In this document: piece by piece, positions 8,484 through 18,257 of the stretch
Layout of the letters: each line of letters starts with the position of its first letter
How positions within the stretch are numbered: position 1 is the first letter of the stretch
Assembly (NCBI GenBank): GCA_040143965.1
Contig: JASJQH010000227.1
Span: forward strand, 1-20,495
DNA: 20,495 nucleotides
Direction: 5' to 3'
Source of the DNA: Basidiobolus ranarum
Lineage: Eukaryota > Basidiobolomycota > Basidiobolomycetes > Basidiobolales
The notes under the pieces: generated by a model
Seen by the model: only the letters and a program-made list of their open reading frames with translations
Told to the model about the DNA's origin: nothing
Databases searched by the model: none
Position numbers and translations under genes: made by a program

Positions 8484-8508
8484 TTGATGACGTTTTAACA
8501 AACAATGA
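8484..8508 (+). repeat. 25-bp direct repeat, copy 2
   Basis: This is the second copy of the 8249-8273 element. It is followed by ATGTAAATACAT, a small inverted repeat absent from copy 1. The surrounding 8280-8780 stretch shows no supported gene. Confidence 0.6.
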
Positions 8509-8844
8509 TGTAAATACATCATTTATGCCTTCCCTCTTCCATATAGAGACAAAGAGATAAACACGCTATAAGTTCTAGTTGATTAAATGTGCACAGTTGC
8601 CCTTATACTCTGGATGCGTTCATACCAGCTGAATCAAGTACTAACCAAACCAATGAATTTGTAATCATAAGTTTCTCTTCCTTGAGGTACTTCCTTGAAT
8701 CTTGGATATAGATTTTCCCTTTTTGAGGTGATACTTTTTCATATGACTCCTTTAATCGTGATTCCAATAGTTATGTTGTTTATTCAAGTTATTGACGAGA
8801 AGGTTGGAGATTTCCAAAAGTTACATGTGAATCTGTGTCGTAAC

Positions 8845-9623
8845 TTATATTGCTTTAATCTTGTCTTGTATTTCCTGAGGTAAAGGTGCCAAATATTGCT
8901 CCATTCTTTGTGTTATCTCTGCGGTGTCATTAACATGAGGGAAGGGTTCATCTGGGATTGGCTTACCTAAGAATTTGCAGAGCGGCTCCCAACCTTCCTT
9001 CACTTCAAACACTAGCAATTTCTCCGCAGGAATGAGCCTCTTCACCTCTTCTATATGGCGCTTAAAGTTCTCAATCACCCACTCCTTGTCATGAAAGCGG
9101 CCTTGGAAGCAGCCCGTTGGCCCCCAGACCGTTGCATTAACTACGTCATTCATGCCAAATAATTCTTTATTGGTATCACTCATCTCCAGATATTCCCAGA
9201 CCTTTTGAAATTTGTAGATAGTATCGTTACAACTCTTGTACCATTTCTCAGGATCTCGGACTGTCAAGAGAACTTTAGCATTTGGGTATTTCTCAACCAA
9301 ATCCTTATACCACCAGAAGGACGGACAATCTACAGATGCTGTGTAGTTCTCAAATATTTTATCCCAATTGGGCTCTTTGCCTATTTGAAATAAGAGGATA
9401 TTAGAATGGTTGTTGATGTCTAGCAAATATGAAATATACCTTCGGCAACGTCTACCCAGAGAGGGACTTGAACGGTAGCATTTTTACGTACCTCAATCAT
9501 ATGGTGGGTTTTATAGCCAAGCTTATCCAAAGCAGTTTTTATGGACAAAGTTCCAGTGCGGCAGAAGCCAGCGCCAATGATTTGAAGTTCGTTTGGATTT
9601 GTCATTGTCGTGGAGATTTCCAA
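8845..9623 (-). CDS. Sulfotransferase-like P-loop protein (Sulfotransfer_4 type)
   Basis: Two exons, 9440-9623 and 8845-9380, encode 239 residues. The 59-nt intron (9381-9439) has donor GTATAT and acceptor AATAG and splits a Gly codon (phase 1). Near the N-terminus, GAGFCRTGT (17-25) is the 5'-phosphosulfate-binding P-loop, followed by a helix TLSIKTALDKLGY. VRDPEKWYKS (102-111) matches the 3'-phosphate-binding region of PAPS-dependent sulfotransferases. The remainder (WGPTGCFQG, then P-rich ends) fits the fungal Sulfotransfer_4 family, which is usually 220-280 residues. The enzyme would be soluble, with no signal peptide or membrane segment; its acceptor substrate is unknown, and many members are unstudied. 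A TATA box only 26 bp before the ATG suggests that the second Met (9605, MTNPNEL) may be the real start. A reverse AATAAA lies about 60 bp past the stop (8779-8784). Confidence 0.9.
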
Positions 9624-9648
9624 ACTGATGAGAAGTAGGATATAGTTA

Positions 9649-9656
9649 CTTATATA
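9649..9656 (-). promoter_or_regulatory. TATA box of the sulfotransferase-like gene
   Basis: TATATAAG on the - strand, 26 bp from the first ATG (9623) and 44 bp from the second (9605). A transcription start about 30 bp downstream would fall on or beyond the first ATG, which favours initiation at 9605. Confidence 0.55.
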
Positions 9657-10003
9657 AGGGTAATGATTATATGAATTTCTACAAAACCTAGGTTAATCAT
9701 ATTCGTCACACCACAGCGCAAATCTCATTCGTCAATGCACTGGATGCTTTCCCACCCTTAGCATATATGTTTGATGCGAGATTCAATTAATTGATTTATG
9801 ACTACCAAGTCCTGTAACATGTCCAAGAGCTTATTACTATACCAGCAAAGGGCTATGATCTACCGGAGAAAATAATAGCCCACACGTTAATAACGAATAC
9901 TGCGGACTGACATTCAAACAATACTTTGACCAACTAGATTTTAAGTTTCATCCCTTTTTTATCTGTGAGTGGTAGGTCTTCAGAACCATGTGTGGTTTGA
10001 TCT

Positions 10004-10082
10004 GATAAGGTCTGTAGTATAAAATAAATATAAAGACGCATCTCTCAAAGAATGAGTCAAGCAAATATGCATATTTGATTCA
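10004..10082 (+). repeat. 79-bp promoter-like direct repeat, copy A
   Basis: It matches 10849-10927 at 66 of 79 positions without gaps; 11 of the 13 differences are transitions. It contains GATAAGG, a TATA-like GTATAAAA, the block TCTCTCAAAGAAT and a perfect 16-bp palindrome CAAATATGCATATTTG (10062-10077). The last 24 bp are identical in both copies. Confidence 0.9.
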
Positions 10083-10848
10083 TAGATGAGCAAGCCAACT
10101 TCTCAGATAACTTGTCTGCATCCAAGGCTTGCCTCGCCCCGCCCTCAATCTTAGTTGGTTTTTACTACTATATAGACAGGTTCGCAATGGCTCGTATTTC
10201 ACCATGTTACACTGGAAAGACAACCCTAACTTTGTTCGTACTGAGAACATCGCTAATCATCTGCACCCCCTCTATTATTCAGTATGCAATACACTCATAT
10301 GCACTGCAAAAGTCCAACAGCATTTCACATCAATGTTTCTAATCTTAACAACATCAGTACCGTCATGATCCACTATTGCTAGGTCCCGAAGCATCTAATT
10401 GGATGATACCTTGGACCGAATTTCGGTCTACAATTATTATAGTACTTCTTAGCAAATACTGAACATCAGACATTACAATGGCTGATACTGAAACAAGTCG
10501 TGAATGTGTATGCCCAAATTTGGAACAGGTGTGTGGGTAAATATCAATGGAAATCCTGATATTGCATATAAATAAAATGACTTGTTTGTCGCCATATAAC
10601 GTAGTATGTTGCTCTGTTCAACTTTTATGATGCGTTGAAACGTAACTAAATGCTTGAAATGACATAAAACCTCACTAATTGAGAGTTCCCTTAAATCCAA
10701 CTCTGAAAAATACTGCCTTTTTTTGTTGATGAGTTAAGTTCACGAATTGATATTGCAATATAGGAGTAACTTTACAACGCACTAGAAGTTACAAGTGTGC
10801 TCACATCTACAGTCAATGTTGGACTAACCTGAAAGCAGTTGTAGATTT

Positions 10849-10927
10849 GATAAGGCCCATAGTATAAAGTGAACATGAAGATGTATCTCTCAAAGAATCA
10901 AATAAGCAAATATGCATATTTGATTCA
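10849..10927 (+). repeat. 79-bp promoter-like direct repeat, copy B
   Basis: Copy B lies 845 bp after copy A in the same orientation. The 16-bp palindrome is at 10907-10922, and here it sits within a second inverted pair (GAATCAAAT ... ATTTGATTC). A TATA-like AGTATAAAG is at 10861-10869. No credible gene follows within 300 bp. Confidence 0.9.
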
Positions 10928-12067
10928 CAAGTACATGTTGAAATTGCAGAGAACTATAAAAGAGCACAGTCTTGACTCAATTTATCCATCAGACAACCAC
11001 CAGTTGAGCTCACAACAAACCATCATGGAATACTGCTGCGATAGCAACTGCTGATTAGGAAGTATTTCGCCGAGTTATGATATGACTGAAGGCATTTTTG
11101 TTAAACTGGGTGCATGATTTGGTATTGGAATAGACGGTAAAAGAAGAAGCTTCCTGGTTACTTCGATGGCAACAACTGTGAATGTAAAACTGCATGTAAA
11201 TATGATCACAAAGAGAGTACAATTCGTAATGAGCACACAAGGTGAATTAGGGTTTGGCGCCATTACTCATTGGTTGGAATGTTATTAACTTCTGTCACTA
11301 TTTAATAATAGAACCAAGAATATATTGTCATGATGCAAAGCTATGGAGCTCTTGTGCATCCAAGTTAGCATATAAATATGTTTGGGTTCAGTATATATCT
11401 TAGCAAAGCTACAATGAAAACAGCAGAACCACCTGTACTCAACGAGAATGAGGCTCTTATCATCAATCAGTTCATGGACCAAAATCTATGATGTGGTAGA
11501 TAGAAAGTGTTATAAATGATTGAGCTTCCATCAGTGCTTCTGGTCAGTATTCTGATACTCTTTCTGATACTACTGAATGCCATTACCATGTGCTCTCTCT
11601 TTGTAAAGTATAACCTATGAAATGCTATATATAGATGCTATGGCCATGGCCACGCTAACCAATAACCAAGCATCGTGTTGTATGCATATATCTCACGTTA
11701 TGGTACTCAGTTGACCAATTATTTTACTTGATTGCTGCCAAGGATAAGTATACTATTTAAAGCAAAATTTATTTTAGGATTTGGCTTAAATTCTGAGTCT
11801 TAAACTTGGCAATGTAATAAACTCCATGGCTTAGTGGCTTAGATCTTCCGCTTCCCCACCATTTTCCCAATTTACCCTCTGGAAATTCGATTGTTTCCTC
11901 TAATACGTATTCTGGCTAGCCCACTTGGGGATCATTTTCTATCAAATAAAGAAAAAGGCTCATCTCCGCAGCACTCATAGCGAAGAAGTGAAATAGCTCC
12001 TATATGAATATATATTCCAAAGAGATCAATCCGAAACGCTCAGGGATGCTGCGGATAGTGTGAATCC

Positions 12068-12074
12068 TATAAAA
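12068..12074 (+). promoter_or_regulatory. TATA box of the 12.1-kb gene
   Basis: TATAAAA lies 71 bp before the ATG at 12145. The ATG at 12074 overlaps this box, so it cannot be the translation start if the box is used. Confidence 0.5.
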
Positions 12075-12098
12075 TGGACGAGTATAATCACGAGTCGA

Positions 12099-12182
12099 AT
12101 GCTTTTCTGCCAATATCTCACCGACTTTCAATCCACTTGTTGTCATGCGTCGGGAAGGTCGTACCTTTTCACCTCACTTTAA
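12099..12182 (+). promoter_or_regulatory. Upstream ORF overlapping the start of the 12.1-kb gene
   Basis: The first ATG after the TATA box (12099) opens a 27-codon frame ending at TAA (12180-12182), past the main ATG at 12145 and in another frame. Ribosomes using it would bypass 12145 and could reinitiate at the in-frame Met at 12247. This is a sequence observation; regulatory use is inferred. Confidence 0.4.
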
Positions 12183-12810
12183 TCGTCAACGACATACGAA
12201 TGCCACTATCCGTGTATGTGATTGTGTAACTCCTACTCATCTGGCCATGCCCAAGCTTAATGATGGTCGGATCATTCTAGCACCTGGGGAATCTCCCGAA
12301 CTTTTTCATAAAGCTCATCGACTAGCCCTTCTACGTTCAACTCTTTCGAATGCACCCAACCAAATTGAAAATCTGCGATTAAACGAGAATTATCAACAAA
12401 TTCAGTCACTAATGGATGAAAGGGATTCGGCTAAAATGGAGCTAGAGAAAGCGGAAGTTGAATGGAATCAACTGGTGGATGAAGCTTGGGAAAAATCGGA
12501 ATTGAATATCTCATATGAGGCATTTGAATTATCTCTCCCTAGACATCCATATCCGCTTTCATTCGAAATTCACTCCCATTCGTTAGATATCTACCGTTCT
12601 ATTCATCACTATACCGCCATGGAAGAGGCCCATTTTACTGCTGGTTGGGGTCGTGAAATGCAAGCTAGTAATCGTAAGGCTACAAGACGTTCTCGAAGAA
12701 CCTTGCGGGAAGGTTCCAAGAAGATGGCTAAATTTTGCAAGAAAGGTGGTAAAATAGAGGAGGTTACAGATAGATATGATGATATTTGTTTCGATAAAAA
12801 ACCTTGGTGA
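12145..12810 (+). CDS. Unidentified basic protein with a central coiled coil
   Basis: An uninterrupted 221-residue frame. Residues 1-34 are Arg/Thr-rich and nearly free of acidic residues, so they could be a mitochondrial presequence. Alternatively, the true start is Met35 (12247, MPKLNDGRI), after the overlapping upstream ORF. Residues about 80-120 (QIQSLMDERDSAKMELEKAE) look like a coiled coil. A His/Pro-rich middle (about 130-155) follows, then a strongly basic stretch (KATRRSRRTLREGSKKMAKF, about 175-195) and an end that reads DRYDDICFDKKPW. There is no signal peptide or membrane segment. It converges on RRP12, with 470 bp between stops. I do not recognise it; a nucleic-acid- or organelle-related role is possible but unsupported. 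Codon use resembles the neighbouring real genes. Confidence 0.7.
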   Translation: MRREGRTFSPHFNRQRHTNATIRVCDCVTPTHLAMPKLNDGRIILAPGESPELFHKAHRLALLRSTLSNAPNQIENLRLNENYQQIQSLMDERDSAKMELEKAEVEWNQLVDEAWEKSELNISYEAFELSLPRHPYPLSFEIHSHSLDIYRSIHHYTAMEEAHFTAGWGREMQASNRKATRRSRRTLREGSKKMAKFCKKGGKIEEVTDRYDDICFDKKPW

Positions 12811-13280
12811 AAACATACATTGTAAAAAAACAAAGATTGTATATTATTTAGTACATGTTATTTCTTTTGAAGTAATCCTTGGATTTACTCATGTTTGCAG
12901 ATCAGTTATTCTTTTCTACTAGTCCGTCAATGGTTATGACTCGTGAGCTAACCAAATATATATATATATAAATACATAAAATATGATCTATTCGTATTCC
13001 TCAAACTTAGTTTCGTTTTTTGCGTTTATTAATACATGCAAAAATTGGGAATAAATGTTGGATAATTCAGTAAACAATCAATAAATGAAGGGTAAGATGG
13101 CAGGAAAAAATTACATCAAATTCTCACGAAAATGTCACAAGGGTTGAAATTGGGATAATTAAAGAAAAGTAGGCGGATGTGACAAGCTTGGCTGCCATAA
13201 GAGAAATATATTCATGGTCATTTGGGCTTGATGGGTGGTAGGGAACGGGGATACCAATATTAAGTGCTACGAAAGGATTT
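12811..13280. other. Convergent 3' intergenic region with a short AT repeat
   Basis: This region separates the stop codons of the 12.1-kb gene (+) and RRP12 (-). It holds a short (AT)n run at 12956-12970 and several A/T-rich processing-signal-like words for both directions (for example TTTATT near 13025 for the - strand). No further gene was seen. Confidence 0.5.
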
Positions 13281-16200
13281 CTAGTGGCGTCTTTTACCAG
13301 ACTTTGACCCCTTGAGGTTAAGTTTTCCTTTGGACTTGAGAGATGTGGGATTTAATGGAACATAGGCATAAGGATCAAGACCTCCCTTCTTGACATCGCC
13401 ACCGGCCCTTTTAGCCTTGTATTCCTTACCAACATTCTGACTACCCTTAGCAACGTTTTGGCCATCCTTGCCTCTGCGTCTCTTATTTTGACCTTGAGCA
13501 CCGGCAGCTGGGGTTTCCTCCTCTTCGGGGAAATCATCCTCATTTCCTCTACGCTTGTTGTTGAACTTGATCTTATTACCAACGCGAGTGAATCCTTCCT
13601 TGGAAGTCATAGCCTCAAGATAATGGCCCTCAGCTTCGCGTAGAGCTTGTTGCTCGGCAGTGAGTTCGACGGGCTCATTTTCAGAATCATCGGAAGACTC
13701 ATCAATCATAATACGACCATCTTCAGAAGCCTTGAAATTAGCCCCAACAGGTTTAATTTGTTGACTTCTCTTGTTTGGTTTAGTGGAAGTGACTTGGGAG
13801 ACGGCACGTCTATCCAAGAAATCAAGGGGACCTTCATTATCTTCCCTGATCCAGGATTGAGCCTGACCCTTCTTCTTGGGCTTAGATTCACGATCAACCT
13901 CCATTTGATCCTCATCCGAATCCTCGATTTCACTGTCACTACCATACAAGACATCCTCGTAAGCACTGTTGAAATTGGATTTCTTCTGAGTAACATCCTC
14001 CATCTCTTCATCTTCCTCAGCACCATCAGCAGCCTTAGTCTTCTTTCTCTTAGCACGTTCCTTTCTCTTCTTGATATTGATGACCAACTTCTTATGTTCC
14101 TCTGGGACGAATTGAGCGATATCTTCGTAACCGAATTTACGAATTAATCTCTCAAAAATATGACGAACCTTAGCCTTGAAATGAGTTTTATGTTCATGAG
14201 ACCAAATGAGGATTCCAGTGACGATATCCGAAAGATGAGCTCTCAAGAAGACTGGTTCAAGGGTGAGAACGGCGACTTTAACGAAACCAAGGGCCGATTT
14301 AACGATTTCTCGGTTGGTAGAGATGACGAACATACGAATCGTTTTCAATAGATCATCAACGATAGATTGTGATAGACTGGATTTGAATTCGAATAGAAGT
14401 CTGGAAAGGGAAGTAATGGTAGCTGAGATCATATGAGCTGAAGAACCAGCCAGACCTGCAGTTACCATAGTGAAATACTCACTGATGTTAGCATTTTGAG
14501 TATCGGATTCCATTTCTCCGGCCATGACGACACCTCCTTCTTCCATACGATTACCCATTACGACAAGGAGATCGTAAGCAAGATTACGTGAGCGTTCGTT
14601 GACTTCTTTGGTGCAAACGATTGCTTCCGAGAGGATGGAAGGAATCAAATGAAGATCATTCGATGGAAGCACTCTAACTACATTAGTGAGTGCCTTAAGA
14701 CGCTCCTTCTTAGCTGAAGGAGTGGTGGTGAGAGTAGCGTCCAAAACCTTGGTTTGAAGTTCCTCGATATTACGACGTAAAATCTCTTTTCCATTCTCGC
14801 ATTCACTCATATTATTGATAGCCTTGTAGGCTTTCTTTTGTAAGATTCCGTCTTCCTCTTGTCCGATCAAAGCGATAACGGTCTGGAATAGACTGGCTAA
14901 GCTCTCAGTATCCAAATAAATAACCATGGCAATAGCAAGATCCATCATAGTGTGTGCCATAGGAGGAGCGCTGGAAGCATCTTGGGCGGCGTTAGGAGTA
15001 TGATTTTTCAAAGCATCTGCCAACAGATGATGTACCTTTTTGAAGGTAGCATTAACATCACTTTCTCCGGTGATCTTCAAGAATAGTCGGATAGTCTCTA
15101 AGATATAACCACGATATTCAGGAAGAATTTGACTGAAAATGTTAAAGAATATAGCCAAAAAGTTAGTAGCGAATCCAGCCAAATGCTGGACATTAGCCAC
15201 TGCATCACTCTTCTCGATAAGGTATTGTTTCTTTAGAATTTCATCTTCGATTTCGGATTTACTTAATTCGAGATTCTTTTGGATCAAAAGTTGTAATGAG
15301 GTGCATACAACGGGACGAAGTTCTGCTTCACTATAGATCATATTACCCAAGAGCTCAGCGAAATCTCTATCGAATGCGGTGGTAAGATCGGTAGGAAGAT
15401 GACAGAATCCAGGTAATAATCCCCAGATTTGTTGTACCAAAGCTTCATAAATCTTAGCTTCGATAGCTCTTCCTCTGTTGGTGAACTTCAACACCACCCC
15501 TTGAAGACGTTCACTAAGGGGAACAAGCTCCTTAACAAAGTATTCAAGTTCGGTGTTGATGATGTTCTCCTTAAGAATGGGAAGTAACCAAGCACGACCG
15601 ATTTGTTTAGCATCAGACGATGGATTTTCCAAGTTCAAAGGCAAAAGGCTCAAGAATGTACGAGGACCAACGACCGCGATGATAACCCCCAAAGTCTCAT
15701 CAATTTCTTGCTTGAGTTCCATACCATCCGCAGCTCTCATATCAGCGATCAACTCAATAGCACGATTGAGAAGAGGAGTAGAGGAACGACCAAGTTTCTT
15801 GAACAAAGTGTTATAGATGCTCAATATACCCGGCCAAGCAGCTCTATAACGAATACTCAATCCCGATTCCAACAAAGAGGCGATTTTCTTCAAAGGATTT
15901 TTGGATTTTTCATTGATACCGAGGACCATTTTATCCGTGACGCAGTTCCTGATGAAACTAGACAAACATTCGGTAGCTGCGTTAATGATTTGCTTTTGAT
16001 CACATTCAAGGTCGGGGAAGATAAGTGAGAAGATCAAGCCCAATTGACGGGAGCATTTTTCTTCATTACATTTAGCGTATGCCTCATAACCATTGCTCAT
16101 AATTTTAAGCCAAGAGGTAGAAAGATGAACGTCATTAATATTTGGCTTCATTTCCATCAATGTTTGAAGTAATCCTTCAGTATTCTCTTCACCAAAGTCT

Positions 16201-17027
16201 TCACTACTATGTTGGAAGAGATTTTGGAATACTTCGAATACTGCTACCGTAAGATAACTATTATTAAATTTCGGTAATTGTAATAATACTTCGCATAGAG
16301 AGTTCAATAATCCAGCTGGCCATGCGAATACTATGGGCTTGATGAGAGCAAGGATGTGAAGTGCTGAACTAGGGTCAGATTTAGTACTCTCCTTCAATAC
16401 TTTAAGACAGAAGTCTGCAGCTGGGAAAGAAGCTGGATGTTGAAGGGTAGGTGGGGGTGGGTGGGAGAGAATCTCATGGATAGCTTCTTGAGCTCTTCTA
16501 CGGACCTTGGGTCTTCCATCCAAGCAGTTCAACATCAAGGTTGTGAAGGTTTTCTTGGCAGAGGAGTTACTCCAAGTGGCACTATCTTGAGCGACAAGAA
16601 GTACTTCCAAGCAGGTGATAGTAGCACGGATAATTGGAATAGAGTCTTGACTATTTTCAAGTGTATGTACTAAGGTAGTTAACAATTGAGAATATTTGTT
16701 TTTAAGAACGTTCTGGGAGAGACTAGAATTCAGAGAAGTTAGAAACCCCGGGAAGAAAATAGTAGGGTCAAGCATAGAGTGAACCACTTACTGAGGGAAT
16801 ACAAGACTGAGTAGGTAAACTACGGCTGCTTTAATTTCATTTCCACTATCAACTTCTTGTTGTTCTTGAAGGAGAGTGAACAAAGTAGCAAAATAAGCGG
16901 TTGGGGAAGGTTGTACATTTTGTTCTTTCAAAGTATCTTCAACAGCCAAGAGAGTTACAGCAGCATACTTTTGGGTTTCCACAGTGGAACTCACGTTAAT
17001 TCGAATCTTTGAGAAAATATCCTCCAT
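13281..17027 (-). CDS. RRP12: Ribosomal RNA processing protein 12 (Rrp12)
   Basis: Two exons, 16792-17027 and 13281-16722, encode 1225 residues, almost the length of yeast Rrp12. The 69-nt intron (16723-16791) has donor GTAAGT, branch site CTAAC and acceptor TCTAG; it keeps the frame but contains an in-frame TAA at its first bases. Rrp12 is a HEAT/ARM-repeat factor for pre-rRNA processing and for export of both ribosomal subunits, acting in nucleolus, nucleus and early cytoplasm. Helical repeats fill the first 1000 residues. A NUC173 domain lies at about 350-550 (SIRYRAAWPGIL, FLSLLPLNL, GRAWLLPILKENI). The C-terminal part is typical of the family: the acidic/basic tract AYEDVLYGSDSE, GPLDFLD, KASEDGRIMIDES, then PYAYVPLNPTSLKSKGK and a basic end (GSKSGKRRH). 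It is intact and full length, with codon use like the other conserved genes. Expression should follow ribosome biogenesis, but no specific motif could be assigned. Confidence 0.97.
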
Positions 17028-17088
17028 CTTGAATATGTATTTGAAAAAAGGAAGACACTAAAAAAATTAGGGAGATTTTGAGCTCGTC

Positions 17089-17096
17089 TATATATA
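17089..17096. promoter_or_regulatory. Palindromic TATA element between RRP12 and a small + strand ORF
   Basis: TATATATA reads the same on both strands. It lies 62 bp from the RRP12 ATG (17027, - strand) and 37 bp from the ATG at 17133 (+ strand), so it could serve either or both directions. Confidence 0.45.
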
Positions 17097-17132
17097 AATT
17101 GGACGAATACGATAGTAGTTGAGTGTAAAGAT

Positions 17133-17225
17133 ATGATATCTCTAAGAGCTCTTTCAACTATTATCCTTGTCTATATGGTTGGTTGTGTCCTTCCTTCCTT
17201 TTCCACAGGTGAGAGAGAGCCCTAA
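17133..17225 (+). CDS. Small signal-peptide-like ORF (possible first exon or relic)
   Basis: Thirty codons: MISLRALSTIILVYMVGCVL followed by PSFSTG and GEREP before TAA. The N-terminus has a basic residue at 5, a long hydrophobic core and a cleavage-like end, as in a secretory signal peptide. It starts 37 bp after a TATA element. After the Thr codon, ACAG|GTGAGA is a fair splice donor, so this could be exon 1 of a secreted-protein gene, but no convincing second exon follows in the next kilobase. It could be a relic, a micropeptide gene or chance. It is too short to assign. Confidence 0.25.
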   Translation: MISLRALSTIILVYMVGCVLPSFSTGEREP

Positions 17226-18257
17226 TTCTTCACAGCATTGGCGAAAAAATCTTGGAATTTTTTTATTTTTTTTTCAACAAAAAAAACCTTGCAAATTGTT
17301 TGCCTGAAAACGGATAATATAATACCGCTTTACCGCTAGATACTCGATATTATCTATCCAATGATAGTGCGTTAGTTCGAGGAATTTGATATTATTGAAG
17401 TAATGAATTTTGATCACTATCAATCCAGATTTAACTCTTGTTTGCTCAGTAAAGTTGATTAAAATCAAATTTACATAACTCTAACCAAACGCATATAATA
17501 TAATCAGAAAGAGATTTTGGATTTATAGTAGTCGCTACAGTTAGAATCACACTAATTTGTCTCACCACAGAAGTTTCGATGGAACTAGATGGGAAGGAAT
17601 CAGAACAGAGATGGTGTTTGATTAATAGAGTTAGTTAGGGAATTTAAGGTTATTGAAAATATCTAACCTCTATCTGGTCAAATAATGTTACTTTATATGG
17701 CTTTGATGGGGCGCTTTCTGACTTGTATTATAAGGCCGCGTATATATTAAATTTTACCAGCTCTTGCAAATCGTCTTGTCTAACATTAAGTGGCAAGTGA
17801 CACGGACTAAGACCTCTCTCTCATGCAAACCATAGCGCTCGCCATAACGCCATAACGGCCAAACAATGATACCTTTTAGGGATGATTCATGTCCCCTGCT
17901 ATTCTTATCCCTTATTTCCATCAAAAGATAGTCATCAGCCACAAGTTTTTTAAATTCTCATGTCGCCTCATTTCCTTATCAACAACATAACGAACAAATA
18001 GCATTCGAATGATGTAAATTCGATTTCCAAGTCTAACGAATGCCCTACGTAAAAGGGGCTTTGTGTAAGGTGAACTTAACCTGGATACTCAAAGATCTTT
18101 TCGATTCCGAACGCTGACCAATAATGAGTAAACGTACACATCCATGGAAATACGGGAATACGAAAGTGTAAGGAGTGGCAAAACAGTAGAAAAGAGGTGA
18201 GAACGCTCATCACAATACTCAAATTCTCTTCGTAAGGAAGACTTTTCTCAATTAAAT
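17226..18257. other. Intergenic region upstream of the MFS gene, no supported gene
   Basis: About 1 kb. It begins with T-tracts (17258-17273), then AT-rich sequence. Short - frames (17274-17468, 17754-17942, 18076-18288) have no domains, and the last overlaps the start of the MFS gene. A GCGCTCGCCATAACG/CCATAACGG region near 17834-17860 holds a small direct repeat (CATAACG). It probably contains the MFS promoter; no clear TATA was fixed. Confidence 0.4.

Larger units (their letters stand above)
9657..12067. other. 2.4-kb gene-poor region with duplicated promoter-like segments
   Basis: No gene can be defended here. Overlapping 76- and 79-codon + frames (10112-10368) lie after repeat copy A, and short - frames lie at 10473-10700 and 11055-11263; none has a domain. 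A 25-codon frame (11414-11491) reads like protein (MKTAEPPVLNENEALIINQF) but is isolated. A TGGCCATGGCCA palindrome lies near 11649-11660. The region is best read as decayed or intergenic DNA carrying the 79-bp duplication at 10004 and 10849. Confidence 0.5.

Noticed and set aside
10112-10368. Two overlapping + strand ORFs after repeat copy A
   Set aside because: Neither frame has a recognisable domain, they overlap in different frames, and copy B has no matching ORF after it.
12074-12076. ATG at 12074 as start of the 12.1-kb gene
   Set aside because: It overlaps the TATA box, is in a different frame, and meets a stop near 12230.
13647-14147. 166-codon + strand ORF opposite RRP12
   Set aside because: It is the antisense shadow of a long conserved - strand gene; its hydrophobic reading comes from the acidic/Lys-rich tract on the coding strand.
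16785-16790. In-frame TAA between two RRP12 frames as stop-codon readthrough or a broken gene
   Set aside because: The TAA lies inside a GTAAGT donor of a 69-nt intron with CTAAC branch site and TCTAG acceptor; splicing restores one 1225-residue frame of the expected family length.
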